From Jacaranda mimosifolia (taxonomy: Eukaryota > Streptophyta > Magnoliopsida > Lamiales > Bignoniaceae), in assembly GCA_018894105.1 (NCBI GenBank), contig CM032117.1, positions 709,501-773,500 of the forward strand: a stretch of 64,000 nt of DNA, written 5' to 3'. The notes under the pieces are model-generated. The model made no database searches, was not told where the DNA came from, and saw only the letters and a list, made by a program, of their open reading frames with translations. The stretch's first letter is position 1; the number at the start of each line of letters is the position of its first letter. Both the position numbers and the translations under genes were made by a program. Below are positions 26,941 to 39,351 of this stretch, piece by piece.

Positions 26941-27932
26941 GTTTTGCTTCCAAAAAGAACCTCCGTCTGGACATAGAAGATAGATTGTTAAGGGTGCCTC
27001 AAAATGTAAACAAAACTGTGGTAGTGCAGAAAGAGAGAAGACCAACAACCTAGGCCAGTGGCTCATTTCGTTCCAATTATTTGGCGAAGACATGGTAGAA
27101 GACAACCAAGGAATACATGGCCAAGGAAAAAGGATAAGTGTGGATTAAATTGGATTGAATTTACATTAAAAATCTAACTGATCCAATATACATTATAAAG
27201 TTTGGATCGATTACCTATTTTGTCCCAAAATAAATTCAAACCGAACCAAACGCCCCTAAATGAGGGCTATCCCTCCCTTTGTCTTGTAAGGCACAATATT
27301 TTTGCTCATGGGTATTTTTAAATAATTTTATATAAGAGGCCAAGGCCAAAAACTTCGCAGTAGCTTAATCCAAATATAATTGCACATTAATTATTACAGT
27401 GAACCACCAAAAGTGGAAAAAAAAAAAATGAAAATGAAAAGAAAGAGAAGATAAGCGAAAAGGACGCACATCAAAGTGTTCAGAAGCATGAAAAAATAAC
27501 TTGCTGCCTCAAATATTCAGTAATCCAACAAAAGAGTCGAACAGCATAAACTGCGGGCGGGGCCGTCTTATCAGTATGTTTTGTTGCTCCTTCGGATCCT
27601 TCTTGTAAAACAGGTGATTCCACAACAGCTGAAACGTGAAGTATAGAGTTAGCATTACCAATAATCCTGAAGCCGTTGCCATTATTAGCAAAATCCATGT
27701 TCTAATTTCAATTTAAATTTGCTTCTCCTGGAAAACGGAAGAAATCAAAAGAAAATCAAGAAAGATTTGGTTGATCAAAAAAGATACGGAAGAAATCAAA
27801 AGAAAATCTTACAACCAGTATAAGGAATGTCCGGTCAGGATTTTGACCGTTGGTGACCGTTAACACCCTGGAGGGAGGGAGCGTATTTGTCTCACGCGCC
27901 AAATTAAAACTGTGTCCATCCGTTGAGCCACC

Positions 27933-27973
<41 letters not shown>

Positions 27974-28194
27974 CATCGTCCCTTCGCAAGACGTTGTAAT
28001 ATATATTTGTATGTCGAGTCGTCCTTTTACAGAACGGGGTCCCCTGTCAAGATTTTATATACGCAGGCGCGAAGGTAAAAGTTTCTGGTTTTCTTCTATA
28101 GTTTCTTACTACAAAACCTCTAACGTCACAACAATCATCCGCAAGAAAAAGGCCCAGAAACAAAAGTTTCAAGAAACCGGCAATTGCATTATCA
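26941..28194. other. Spacer before the exon-relic array
   Basis: No gene is supported. A minus-strand frame from ATG 27698 (MDFANNGNGF) could be a small first exon, but no matching following exon was recognised. A microsatellite follows at 27932-27973. Confidence 0.45.
27932..27973. repeat. Compound CT/TA microsatellite
   Basis: About ten CT units run directly into about eleven TA units. Confidence 0.9.
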
Positions 28195-28309
28195 GTCAAA
28201 TAATCCGAGGATATTTCTTCCATGCAGTGGACCTATCAGGTAGTTTATTCCGTTCATTCTCACTGATTTGAGGGACTCCAATGAGGATCTTTTCATGGAA
28301 ATTTTACTG

Positions 28310-29435
28310 TTACCAAACAGCGGTTCCAACAAGTGTGACATATGATAGGAAGGCAGTGGTCATTATGGAAAGAGGAGCATCTTGCATCCAGGTCTACGAA
28401 TTATTAGCCAACTACACCAGAAGTAAGTTGGGGTCTTTTTCTTTTTTCGTTTTTCTTGTTTATCATTGATCTGTTGAATCAAAGACATGCAAACCTTTTC
28501 TTTTTCTGTGGGGGTGGGGTGGGGGGGGGGGCGGTTGAATTGAAGGTATGGCCAGAAACCATTAGGAAGGCAAAAAGAGGAGGAGCCGATGCGATAAGGA
28601 CTTGCGTCCTTTGGAACTATCATGAGCCTGTGACAGGTGAAATATAAGTTACAGTGCTTCTAATAACAGTGATTGGTGAGTATGTACCTCGCGTGTTATT
28701 ACTAGTCAATGTTTTTGAGATTGGGAATAGAAATTCAGGCGAATTGATTAACTGTTAACTTACTATTTTCTTGTTTTATGACTTGTCTTTTATTGATCTT
28801 AGTTTGATATCATGGTTAAAATAAGTATGCAAGAAAGTCAAGATCTTTTATGCCTTTTGCATGAATTGTGAAAAAAGTTTATGGTTGGAAAAAATTTCAT
28901 GGTGCGATTCGCCAGCATAAATTTTTATTCAGTGCTGATAGTGGCTTTTAATGCGGAAGGTGCCAATTGTAAACAGTATGTAAATTACTTTACTTATTTG
29001 TATTGTTGAAAATATCAATTAGAAAGAAATCAGAAGTAGAAATATGTGATTTATTTTGGATGATATTACTGATTTTTGTTAGTCTCCCTGCAACTAACAC
29101 AATGATGGTTCATGTATTTTTTTGACTATTTGTAGCCTCAATAAGTTGGGTATCAGTCAGTATTGGTTTTGCGCGGGAAGTACAATGGACTGAGGTACCT
29201 AGTGGTTTTCTGCTGGACTGTTTTCTGCTGTTTTCTACACAGAAGAATATGACTTAGATACGATAAACTACTATTACCTCATTATCTCTGTATTGTTACT
29301 TCAGATACTGACTCTTTTGAAAAATGGAGTACCATTTTGGAGACAAGTTCAACCTAGTGCGGGTTGTGAAGGCAGTGCATGAAGTTGGTCTTTTTCTGCA
29401 TTTGAGAATCGGCTCCCTTTGCTTCTGTTGAATGG
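28310..29435 (+). pseudogene. BGAL relic, exons 1-3
   Basis: Exon 1 (28310-28422) starts like the mature enzyme (SVTYDRKAVVI) but is frameshifted after that compared with the copy at 34653, and ends at a good GTAAGT donor. Exon 2 (28546-28641) keeps the frame [19 protein letters not shown] and [10 protein letters not shown], but its donor reads ATATAAGT. Exon 3 (29330-29435) keeps YHFGDKFNLVR and VHEVGLFLHLRIG, then hits a stop where the family has CAEW. An 11-G run sits just before exon 2. Confidence 0.85.
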
Positions 29436-29844
29436 AACTATAGTCAGTCTTTCATTGAGCCTTGCTTTATATTGTAGTTATTTCTGACGTGTGTCTTAAG
29501 AAAATAACTGCTTAGAGTTCATTTATCAATTGAAAAATAATGAAGCCTTTGGAATCTTGTAGAGATGTATTATAGGATCTATCAGATACAACTTCAATCC
29601 AAATCCCATCGCATATCCTAATCTATTATCTATGAATATTTTGTTTGCTTTGTTCTTGTTTCTTTATTGGGCATTTAGTTAGGGATGGGGAAGTATCTTG
29701 GGTTTTTATATCGTTGAGAAGGTTTACAATTCTAAAGAGAAAGTGCGAGGTTCCTTGTACATAGTGGAGTCTGCTATTCTTTTAAGAAGTTTTGAGCTCC
29801 TTAATCCTCTGCAATTCTTTTGAAACATGTTTTGGAGGTTGGTG

Positions 29845-31250
29845 CAATTTTACGCAAATCATTAAGTCTGAATCATCATCAGAGTTGCATGTTCTTTATG
29901 CAAATGCTTAAGCTCTTCAGGTATGTTTTCTATATCATTGAATACATGCATGCTTTCTTCCTTGAGATTTCTTCCACTAAATTTTCCGATTTCATGTCTA
30001 TCTGTTGGCATCTATGATTTATGTTATGTATTATGTTTTGTTGAACAACAAAGGCCGAATATCTTTTGGAAGGTAAAATATTTTGGCTATCTATACATGT
30101 CTGCAGACAAAAAGTCGGTGCAGATTTATTTCTTGTTCTATGATATGAATATTTTTCTGGAAGAGATATTTTGTGCAAAGTATCTATGATGGCTGTTGAC
30201 TGTCCATTTAGATATTTATGAAATGGAGGATCAATTTGGCATCTTTTCTTACTAAGATTCTCAATGCATATGGGATAAGGTGATTTGTTAAATAAATTAT
30301 GAGCTAAAGTTGTTGACTGCATCCCCTCTCTCTTATTTCTAATTTTTTTTCTTGGTAAGGTGAATATGTTCAACACATGCTTTCATTTTTTCACTTAGAC
30401 AGGAGCTAATGCTGACCAAGTATTTTATGGTTTACTTTTAACTCTAAATTTTGTGGTCAGCACCTATTTGTGTCAATGACGCATTGGTGCTGGTAACGTA
30501 GTTCATTACCCTGGACCTGGAGGCCCTTCTATGAATTCTCAGTTGGCAAATTTCAAAATAATTGGTAGCACTTTTAAAGTTAGTTTTCCTTTCTGTATAT
30601 TTCTTTTCCTTTTTTCTTACATGTATGTATATTTGTGTCTTCCACAAATTAATGCCTAGTGGTCAACTCATATTTAGTTTTTCAATATCCATCTCTTGTG
30701 TTTTCTGATTTTCTGTGCCTTACCTCTATTGTTTACGCAATCTGTGTCAATTGCTAATTGTTAATTGAATATTCTTAAGATGGAGTTGATGACTTATACA
30801 ATCAAATATTTATAATGAGCACAACAGTTGACAAAGAAGGACCATGACGCATAGACAAGAGAATCGAATTTATGAATGAAATTCTAGCTGTAAAACAGGT
30901 ATCTTCTTTCAAATTTCATTCTCAAAAAATCTTCTTTCATGTGGATTTCACATCATTAGTGGAAGCCTATTCCCTGTGCAAATCTGTTTCTAGACTCTAT
31001 TCAGCTTTCTTTGTCCAATACAGCTCGATCTAATTGTTAATTAGTTACGGGTTCTATTTGTAAATGGGGTAAGTGTAGTGCTCTTTTTTTCACCTGCTGG
31101 ATATGCCATCTTTGTCACCTGAAAGTCTCTTATTTGTTCGACAAATTGTTATGTTTATTAGGCCTTACTTATAATCATGTCTAATTACATTTTAGTTATT
31201 TGCTACTGTTGACTTCTAATTAAGATGAATGATAACTGTATATGTTTTCT
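29845..31250. repeat. Direct duplication R2, copy 1
   Basis: Matches 37455-39040 in order from TTTACGCAAATCATTAAGTC through the ABCC relic to TGTTTTCTCTTTA. A third, partial copy lies at 48035-48210. It is mostly non-coding, intron-like sequence. Confidence 0.8.
30830..30898 (+). pseudogene. ABCC relic, first membrane-domain exon
   Basis: Reads KEGP, stop, then RIDKRIEFMNEILAVKQ, matching the ABCC1/2 stretch around TDKRIGLMNEILAAMDTVK. An in-frame stop lies before the motif. The exon ends at CAG followed by GT. The sister copy is at 38618. Confidence 0.75.
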
Positions 31251-31287
31251 CTTTATAGAGTCCTACACTAATATATAAATTTTTTAT

Positions 31288-31362
31288 GCTGTTCCTTTTT
31301 AACCTGTTGAAGACTTAGCTTTTGTTGTTGCGCGCTTTGGCACTTTCCAAAACTATCACATG
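31288..31362 (+). pseudogene. BGAL relic, PVEDLAF exon
   Basis: Reads AVPF, stop, PVEDLAFVVARF then GTFQNYHM, matching the GH35 stretch before the FGGTNF motif. It carries a TAA in place of the arginine codon and a small deletion (family FFxxGGTF shortened). Confidence 0.85.
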
Positions 31363-31905
31363 GCGAGCTTCTTTAGGTGACATCACATAGGTGCAACGTA
31401 TGACCTGATGAGCAAATATCTATGAACATTATGACTTCTTTACTATCTTGCCGTAAAGAGCACCTCTGATTAATTCTCACATGCCATGATAAGTTATTAT
31501 AATTTCATATCAAATGCCGTCTATGATTTACCACATGCAATATGTCTTGTAGAACTGCACAGGCCTAGTATCTTTTGCAAGGTAGAAGTGTAACTTAATG
31601 GCACCAAGGAGTGCCTCCAATATGCACCAAAGATTTTGGCTATCTATATCTGCAGAGAAAAGACCAGTGCAGAATGATCTCTTGTTCTGTTATATGTATC
31701 ATTTTGCTGGAAGAGATTGTTGAATTTTTGTGCAAAGTATCTATGTCCCATAAGAAGTTCTAAGTGCTCCATGCCATTTATCTAATTTGTCTAATTCTTC
31801 TTATTGTTTTAATTTCTATTTTTCCCTTGTATTGTAGTTTGTGGCTCTTTTACTTCTGATATTCTTTCCAACCTGTTGAGACATTTCATCTCTTATCTAT
31901 GACAG

Positions 31906-34110
31906 GAAGAAAGGCCTACATTATCAAATATCAACTCAGGTATACCAATTGGTAGCTTGGTCACAGTTGTTGGATGTATTAGGGAGGAAAAACATCACTA
32001 ATATCAGCAGTGTTGGGGGAGATTCCTCCAGTTGCAGATGCAACTCCTGTCAACAGAGGAAAGGTTTTGCTCATGTACCTCAGTTTCATGGATCTTTAAT
32101 GCGATGGTGAGATAAATAATGTCGTGTTTGTCTATTGATATTGATGCATTATCTGAATATTAGATTTTAGTCCATCCCAATAATTTGGTTTCATCATGTC
32201 TATGACTATGCTTAGTGAAATCTGACTGTAATGTACATTGTTTGGGATAGAGACCCTTCTTAATTATAGTTTAACTCTATGAGATAAATATAGAGACCCT
32301 TCTTAATTATAATTTAACTCTATGAGATAAATGTACTTTTTTGTGAGGTACAGGACAACATACTCTTTGCTTCCCCCTTTAAGCCTGCAAAATATGAGAA
32401 GGCAATAGACGTGACTTGTTGATCTTCATTTTTTCTGCATGCAGTCTGAAATATTTCCATATTATGGTGTTTATCTTACTTAAATTGGAGAGCATGGGAT
32501 CTACATCAGTGGTGGCCAAAAGCACAGAGTTTCCATGGTTCAGGTTGTGTGTTCTAATTTAAATGTTTACATACTTGATGATCCTTTAAGTGCTCTAGAT
32601 GCTCGTATGTGGTGGCAGGTATGTGCTTAATAAGTAAAATTTAACATTTAAAAGTTAGCTAGCTCCAACACCTGCAACTTGGTCAATCTAATGAAGACTC
32701 ATTGTTGTTTGGCCATTCCTTTGGTGTTATATCATAAATATTTTTTGCTTTCTTCTAGTTTTATTTCTTTGAATGTAAAAAAAAAAGAAAATCTCCTTAT
32801 TTTCAAGAGAACATGTGCATTTTTATTATTCTCAAACACTGAAGTAAACGTGAAAATTCCATTGAAAATAGATAGAAGTCAATATTAGTTTAGCCTTTCT
32901 TTATGATCTATACTCAGATTGTGATGCATATTTCAGTTTATGGTCAACTTTTAGTCACTGAAACTGAATATTTGTGCTTTTCATCATTTATCATATTTTT
33001 ATTTTGTGCTTCATTTGGTTTCTGAAAAATGTACCAAAGGTGAATTAAGGGAAAAACAAGAGTTCTTCTAGCCATAAATCAGCTTCATTTCTATCAAAGT
33101 AGATAGAATTTTCCTGGCGCAAGATGGTGTGGTGAAAGAGGAAGGAACATTTGAAGATTTATCAAACAATGGCGTTCTATTTCAGAAACTGATGGAAAAT
33201 TCTAGAAATTGAGGAACATGTGGAAGAAAAGGACGATGTTGTAGAAACTGATAATAAAACTTCTAAACCTATGGCCAGTGCATTGAACAATGAGATGTCT
33301 ATGGATGCGAATCAAACAAAAAACAAGAAAGACTGCAAATCTGTTTTCAAGTTTTGATGAGGTACAAGAATCTTTCCTTTTCTTATCTATATCTGAGTTA
33401 AAAATAATGTCTGGTGTCAACTTACTTTTCATTACAAAGTTCTATTGCTTTTTTCAAAAATGATATTTGTTGACTTTCCAATTCCTATTCATTTATGTTT
33501 CTTTCTTTATTCCAGCCAGTTAAGACTTTATTGCTTTCTTTATGTCTCAACCTTAAAGAGAACCAATGCATGGGACTTGTTTATGGTTTAATAAACATGA
33601 TTAATAAAATTAATATCTCTATGCTCAACATTTAATATGCCAGATGTTGTGTATCAAACTGTAAACTATGGACCACCTGTTCGATCAGTATGTTATAGAC
33701 ATTTGGAAATTGCAGAAGCTCAAATATAAGGATTGGATCTACTGCTTGTGTTTATCTTTATGCTCGTTTGGACTGCTGCAGATAAAAAAATGCTTTAGGA
33801 GGTGCATCTGTTGTTTTGATTCTGTTTACATGCTATGTTCTAACTGAAGTTCTATGAGTTTCAAGTAGCAACTGGAAAAGTTATTGGACAGATCAGAGCA
33901 ATTCAAATGAACATGGGCCCAACATTTTACAAGTAAGTTTTGTTCACACCATTCTGGCTTTACCTAAATTACATCGAGTAAATTTAGGTTGCCCTTGCTT
34001 ATAATGATGCTCCCTCGCCACTGCAAGAAGAGAATTAAAATCTTTTCAAATTTCAGGGTTTAATGACATTGGCGAATTCATTTTGGTTGCTCACCTCAGG
34101 TTTTGGCGAT
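31906..34110 (+). pseudogene. ABCC relic, NBD1 to second membrane domain, copy 1
   Basis: Five or more exons in correct order. 31906-32106: ERPTLSNINSGIPIGSLV and then a decayed Walker A with a one-base frameshift, followed by GEIPPVADAT. 32354-32425: DNILFASPFKPAKYEKAIDV. 32445-32618: the ABC signature SGGQK and Walker [14 protein letters not shown] kept, with an in-frame TAA before them. 33037-33350: NBD1-membrane linker, frameshifted. 33788-33931: ALGGASVVLILFTCYVLTEV, stop, then SYWTDQSN. 34058-34105: GLMTLANSFWLLTSG. Intact relatives pump glutathione conjugates and other anions into the vacuole; this copy cannot. Confidence 0.88.
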
Positions 34111-34269
34111 GTTAGCAAATTCGTAGTTTTTTGGCTATTTGAAACTCCTTTGTCATGACATAGCTAAGTGAGGATATTTATATCTTCGCAACATTTCACA
34201 TGTCTGTCTGTCTAGTTGCACAAAATTTGTGATGCCTTTGAGACTTGATGCTTGATAGACCCCAGGAAC
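33631..34269. repeat. 639-bp block identical to 45935-46573
   Basis: By eye no difference was found over 639 positions, while the sequence on either side differs by several percent. It includes an ABCC membrane exon with the same stop codon in both copies. Confidence 0.75.
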
Positions 34270-34652
34270 AAATAATCAGCGATTAGTTTGAGATTTGGAT
34301 TCCAACTGTGCACCTTAGGCTCCTATTGATGGAGTCCTTGAACTGGTCTGAAACAATCTTTCTCAGTTATTTTTCTCTTTAATTGAAGATATTTGGCATA
34401 ATTACTATTATTGGCTATCAAAAATTAATAATTTTCTATTGTTTGAAATATCATTCTTCAGAATAGTGAAGCATGGTTTGATGATCAAGGAGCGGAACTA
34501 TATTCAATCATTCTCACTGATTTGACAGACTCCAGAGGATCTTTCGTCCATGCAGTGGATCCATCAGGTAGTTTATTATGTTCACTCTCACTGATTTGAT
34601 GGACTCCAAAGAGGATATTTTCTTGGTGATATTACTGTTGGCAGGTAATTTA

Positions 34653-34765
34653 TTCCAAACAGCAGTTTCAACAAAGCGGCACATGATAGTAAGGCGCTGG
34701 TCATCGATGGAAAGCGGATAATCTTGCAGTCAGGCTCTGTGCATTGGCCGCCAACTAAGTCAGAA
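34653..34765 (+). pseudogene. BGAL relic, exon 1
   Basis: Reads SKALVIDGKRIILQSGSVHW then PPTKSE, the start of the GH35 catalytic domain, ending at GAA before GTGAG. The 5' part is shifted in frame relative to 28310 (TYD region read as AAHD). There is no signal peptide exon in frame. Confidence 0.85.
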
Positions 34766-35201
34766 GTGAGTTCGAATCCTTTTCTTCTTTTGTTTCACTT
34801 TCTGATCATTGGTCTGACAAGACCACCCTCCCCCTCCCCCCTTCTTTTTCTCTCTTTTTCTTTTTCTGGATAAGGTAAATTTGTTTAGCATATGCTTTCA
34901 GTGAGCAATTTCTATGGAATGTGTACTAGGTGGTGCAAAATGCTAATTTCTCTATTTCTATAACTTTGTAGATGAGGACACTTTGTCCACTTACAGTTTT
35001 GCAAATGGGATAGGGTGTTGCTCAGTTGACTTGGAAGTGTAGATGAAGATATCCTGTCCATTACTTATTTTTTTCCTAATATTAATTGTTCTACTTTCAT
35101 CCACTGAAATAACAATTCGCATTTACCAGCGTTGGACAGAATCTAATGTTGACCAAGTATTTTATGGTATATTTGACTCCACGTTTCATCTCTTTTTGCA
35201 G

Positions 35202-35335
35202 CAAGTATGCCAATCCCTCCATATTTTGCAGTCAGCTCCTTCCTTATCATTGTTGCACTGGTTCTTCTTTACCAGCAGCTGGGTGTTGCTTTGCTTCTTA
35301 GTGCACTAAATGTTGTTCTTCTGTTCCCCATACAA
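35202..35335 (+). pseudogene. ABCC relic, first membrane domain
   Basis: In one frame QVCQSLHIL, in the next FLIIVALVLLYQQLGVA then LLSALNVVLLFPIQ, matching ABCC transmembrane helices that lie before the TDKRIG segment. One frameshift. It sits downstream of the NBD1 relic, so gene order is reversed relative to a real ABCC gene. Confidence 0.85.
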
Positions 35336-35874
35336 GTATGAGATCCTCATGCTAAGTTTCAGCGTCACTAGTTTTCTTTTTTGCTTTTGTCCTGCAAATT
35401 GATTTGATGTGTTTTGTAACTGTTGAACAAATTAATCAGCTAAACCTAAAGGCCCTGAAGATAACTAGGCAAAGTGATCTCTTTGAGTTGTTCTAAGGAG
35501 ACTCGTACAAAGTGATTCATTATCACAAGAGAATTTATTGTGCCCATGATCTGCCAGCAAATAGAGGGAAGAGATCCACGACAGCAATGCTACCTCCCTG
35601 TTTTAAATAGTACTAGGTAGCATCAATGTTATCAAAAAGAACCAAGGTCCTACCTGATTGGCAGGTTATAGTGATGCTGAAGGTATGCATAATTTGTATT
35701 TATATCATAACATTTTATTCACTTGTATAGGTTTCACAAAGATATATTGTTTATTCTAGCATTTCAATCTTTTAGATATGATTTTTTTTTTTTTTTTGCT
35801 TCCTTGTTTTGTATTTACTTTTTTCTTTTGAGCACAAGTGGATATAATTTTTTATTCTTGTCCTTGAAGGTAAT

Positions 35875-36780
35875 GATGATGTGACCATCTCTTGTCAGCT
35901 GCCTTGCAACTGCCTTGCCACTAACTTAAATGATGGTTCATGGCCCCCATTAGGTTGGAATCCGTCAAGAGTCAGTATTCTTTGAGGGGAGTGCAATTGA
36001 TATATGTGCTAATTGTTGATAAAGACTGAGTCCCTAGTTGTTCTATTGGGATGTGACATATATCTGAATCTACTATTACCCCGTTATCATTATGTCTGTT
36101 ACGTTAGATTTTGACTCTTGAAAAATGCAGTACCATTTTGGAAGCAACTTTGACCTGGTGCAGTTTGTGAAAGAAGTGCATGAAGCTGGTCTCTTCGAGC
36201 ATTTGACAATTGGCCCCTATGCTTGTGCTGAATGGTACTATAGGTTACTCTTTCATTGAGTGTTCTTGATCTGTACCATAATTATCTCTGTTTTGCGTCT
36301 GAAAATAAAATGAAGCCTTTTGGAATCTTGGAAACCCTATCTTTAAATTAACAAGAAGTGACTCAGTTCGGTCTATACATATTCTTTTCTTGCCATCTTT
36401 CTTCTCATCTAAATAGGGGATTCCCAGTTTGGTTTCATTTTATTCCTGGCATACAGTTTTGAACAACAAATAAGCTTTTCAGGGTGCATTTGAAATGTTT
36501 GTCCTTTGGTAGTCTCTTAATGAATGTAAAGCATGTGTGTCATCAATGAAGCATTTTCTTGCAGAAATAATTAACTTGATGAAGGATGAGAAACTATTTG
36601 CATCACAAGGAGGTCCTGTTATTCTTTCAACAGTTGCTTCTTCTTTTGTACTTGGCTGCCTTCATATGGAAGAAGTTCAAAGTTCATGTTGATGAATCCT
36701 GATAAAATCAGAATAATGGTAGATGGTAACAAACTACATAATTTTATTTCCACGTAATTTACTGGAGAAATCCTATGTCA
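35875..36780. repeat. Direct duplication R3, copy 1
   Basis: Collinear with 42720-43630 and partly with 57950-58530; spans BGAL exons 3, 4 and 5 and their introns. Confidence 0.8.
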
Positions 36781-37065
36781 TCTATACTCTTTATTGGTAT
36801 TTATAGAGTCCTACACTAATATATAAATTTCTTATGCTGTTCCTTTTCAACCTGTTGAAGACTTAGCTTTTGTTGTGCACTTTTTTGAAACAGGTGGCAC
36901 TTTCCAAAACTATCACATGGCGAGCTTCTTTAGGTGGTAATATCACATAGGTGTAACTTATGACCTGTAAACATTATGACTTCTTTACTATACTTCTTGC
37001 AGTACTTTGGCAGCTCCAACTTCAATATAACAACAAGAGTACCTCTGATTAATTCTCACATGCCA
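36131..37065 (+). pseudogene. BGAL relic, exons 3-5, PVEDLAF and FGGTNF exons
   Basis: Best-kept run of BGAL exons. 36131-36243 is open: [32 protein letters not shown]. 36417-36500: GFPVWFHFIPGIQF then TGA where the family has arginine. 36565-36632: EIINLMKDEKLFASQGGPVI; the following ENEYG catalytic exon was not found. 36836-36919 is open: AVPFQPVEDLAFVVHFFETG, GTFQNYHM. 37003-37065: YFGSSNFNITTRVPLI, diverged. Acceptors and donors are mostly intact, so decay is recent or mild. Confidence 0.88.
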
Positions 37066-37454
37066 TGATAAATTTTATAATTTCATCTCAAATGCCATTT
37101 ATGATTTGCCACATGCAATATATTTTGTAGAACTGCACAGGCCTAGTATCTTTTGCAAGGTAGATGTGTAACTTAATGGCACCAAGGAGTGCCTCCAATA
37201 TGCACCAAAGGTTTTGGCTATCTATATCATTTTGCCAGAAGAGATTGTTGAATTTTTGTGCAAAGTATCTATGTCCCATAAGAAGTTCTAAGTGCTCCAT
37301 GCCATTTATCTAATTTGTCTAATTTTTCATATTGTTTTAATTTCTCTTTTTCCCTTGTATTGTAGTTTGTAGCTCTTTTATTTCTGATATTCTTATCTAT
37401 GACAGGAAGAAAGGCCTACATTATCAAATATCAACTCAGTTATACCAATTTTAC

Positions 37455-39040
37455 GCAAATCATTAAGTCTGAATCATCTGAGTTACATGTTCATTAAGCA
37501 AATGCTTAAGCTTTTCAGGTATGTTTTCTATGTCATTGAATACATGCATGTTTTCTTCCTTGAGACTTCTTCCCCTAAGTTTTCCAATTGATCCTCACAT
37601 GCCATTATAAATTCTATAATTTCTGTCTATCTGTCGACATCTATGATTTACGTTATGCAATATATTTTTTAGAACAACAAAGGCTGTATATCTTTTGGAC
37701 AGTAAAAGGTTTTGGCTATCTGTACATGTCTACAGGCAAAAAATTGGTGCAGACTTATTTCTTGTTCTATGATATGAATATTTTTCTGGAAGAGATATTT
37801 TGTGCAAAGTATCTATGATGGCTGTTGACTGTCCATTTAGATATTTATGAAATGGAGAATCAAATTGGCATCTTTTCTTACTAAGATTCTCAACGCATAT
37901 GGGGTGAGGTGGTTTGTTAAATAAATTATGAGCTAAAGTTGTTGACTGCACCCCCTCTCTCTTCTTTTTCTAATTTTTTTTTTCTTGGTAAGGTGAATAT
38001 GATCAACACAATGAGCAATTTTTAAGGAATATGCACTAGTTGGTGGAAAATGTTAATGTCTTTATTTTTATAACTTTGTAAATAAGGACATCTTGTCCAT
38101 TTTCATTTTCACAATGAGATAGGGTGTTCACTTGGGTTAGAAGTTGGATGAAGTCACCCTGTTCACTACTTTCATTTTTTTACTTAAGACAGAAGCTCAT
38201 GTTGACCAAATATATTATGGTTTACTTTTTAACTCTAAATTTTGTGGTCAGCACCTATTCGTATCAATGATGCATTGATGCTGTTAAAGTAGTTCATTAC
38301 CCTGGAGGCCCTGTTATGAATTCTCAATTGACAAATTTCAAAATAATTGGTAGCATTTTAAAAGTTTGTTTTTCTTTTTGTGTATTTCTTTTCCGTTTTT
38401 CTTACATGTATGTATATTTGTGTCTTCCACAAATTAATGCCTAGCGATCAACTCATATTTAGTTTTTCAATATCCATCTCTTGTGTTTTCTGATTTTCTG
38501 TGCCTTACCTTTATTGTTTACACAATCTGTGTCAATTGCTAATTGTTAATTGAAAATTCTTAAGATGGAGTTGATGACTTATACAATCAAATATTTATAA
38601 TGAGCACAACAGTTGACAAAGAAGGACCATGACGCATAGACAAGAGAATCGAATTTATGATTGAAATTCTAGCTGTAAAACAGGTATATTCTTTCAAATT
38701 TCATTCTCAAAAAATCTTCTTTCATGTGGATTTCACATCATTAATGGAAGCCTATTCCCTGTGCAAATCTGTTTCTAGACTCTATTCAGCTTTCTTTGTC
38801 CAATACAGCTCGATCTAATTGTTAATTAGTTATGGGTTCTATTTGTTAATGGGGTAAGTGTAGTGCTCTTTTTTTCACCTGCTGGATATATCTATCTTTG
38901 TTGTCTGAAAATGTCTTATTTGTTTGACAAATTGTTATGTTTATAAGGCCTTACTTATAATCATGTCTAACTATATTTTAGTTATTTGCTACTATTGACT
39001 TATAATTAAGATGAATGATAACGTATGTGTTTTCTCTTTA
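37455..39040. repeat. Direct duplication R2, copy 2
   Basis: Second copy of 29845-31250. It joins the preceding 36780-37440 segment at 37440-37455 through a CAATT shared by both source sequences. Confidence 0.8.
38618..38683 (+). pseudogene. ABCC relic, first membrane-domain exon, copy 2
   Basis: Same stop and same RIDKRIEFMIEILAVKQ reading as 30830-30898, with one replacement (N to I). Confidence 0.75.
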
Positions 39041-39216
39041 GGATTCTAAAATACATCACGTCTGATATGCTTCATTAATGGGAAATATTCTAGTACCATA
39101 TTGTCTGTAAGAGAAAAATGATGCGCTAATTGTGCCTCTCATTTCTTCCTTTTTTCTCATAAAGAAGAATACTACAGTTGACATCTTTCATGTGCCTTTG
39201 ATTTTATAATTTTCAG

Positions 39217-39351
39217 GTTGTTAATGCAAATGTTTCATAAAACATTTGGAGGAACTTCTGTTAGCTAAGAAGCGAATTTTTCTGCTCCATTGAACCACGA
39301 TTACCAGGTATGTCAATCAAGAATGGGAACTTTTCTTGGGAGGCTGAAGGT
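39217..39351 (+). pseudogene. ABCC relic, linker into NBD1
   Basis: VVNANVS, a frameshift, then KHLEELLLAKKRIFLL, a second shift, then LPGMSIKNGNFSWEAE. This matches the ABCC1/2 segment just before the Walker A exon. The acceptor TTTCAG is intact. It is found only once in the window. Confidence 0.82.

Larger units (their letters stand above)
31255..35870. repeat. Direct duplication R1, copy 1 (4.6 kb)
   Basis: Collinear with 43630-47975, 12.4 kb away in the same orientation, and covers one BGAL exon, six ABCC pieces, BGAL exon 1 and an ABCC membrane exon. Similarity varies along its length, with an apparently identical block at 33631-34269. Confidence 0.85.
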
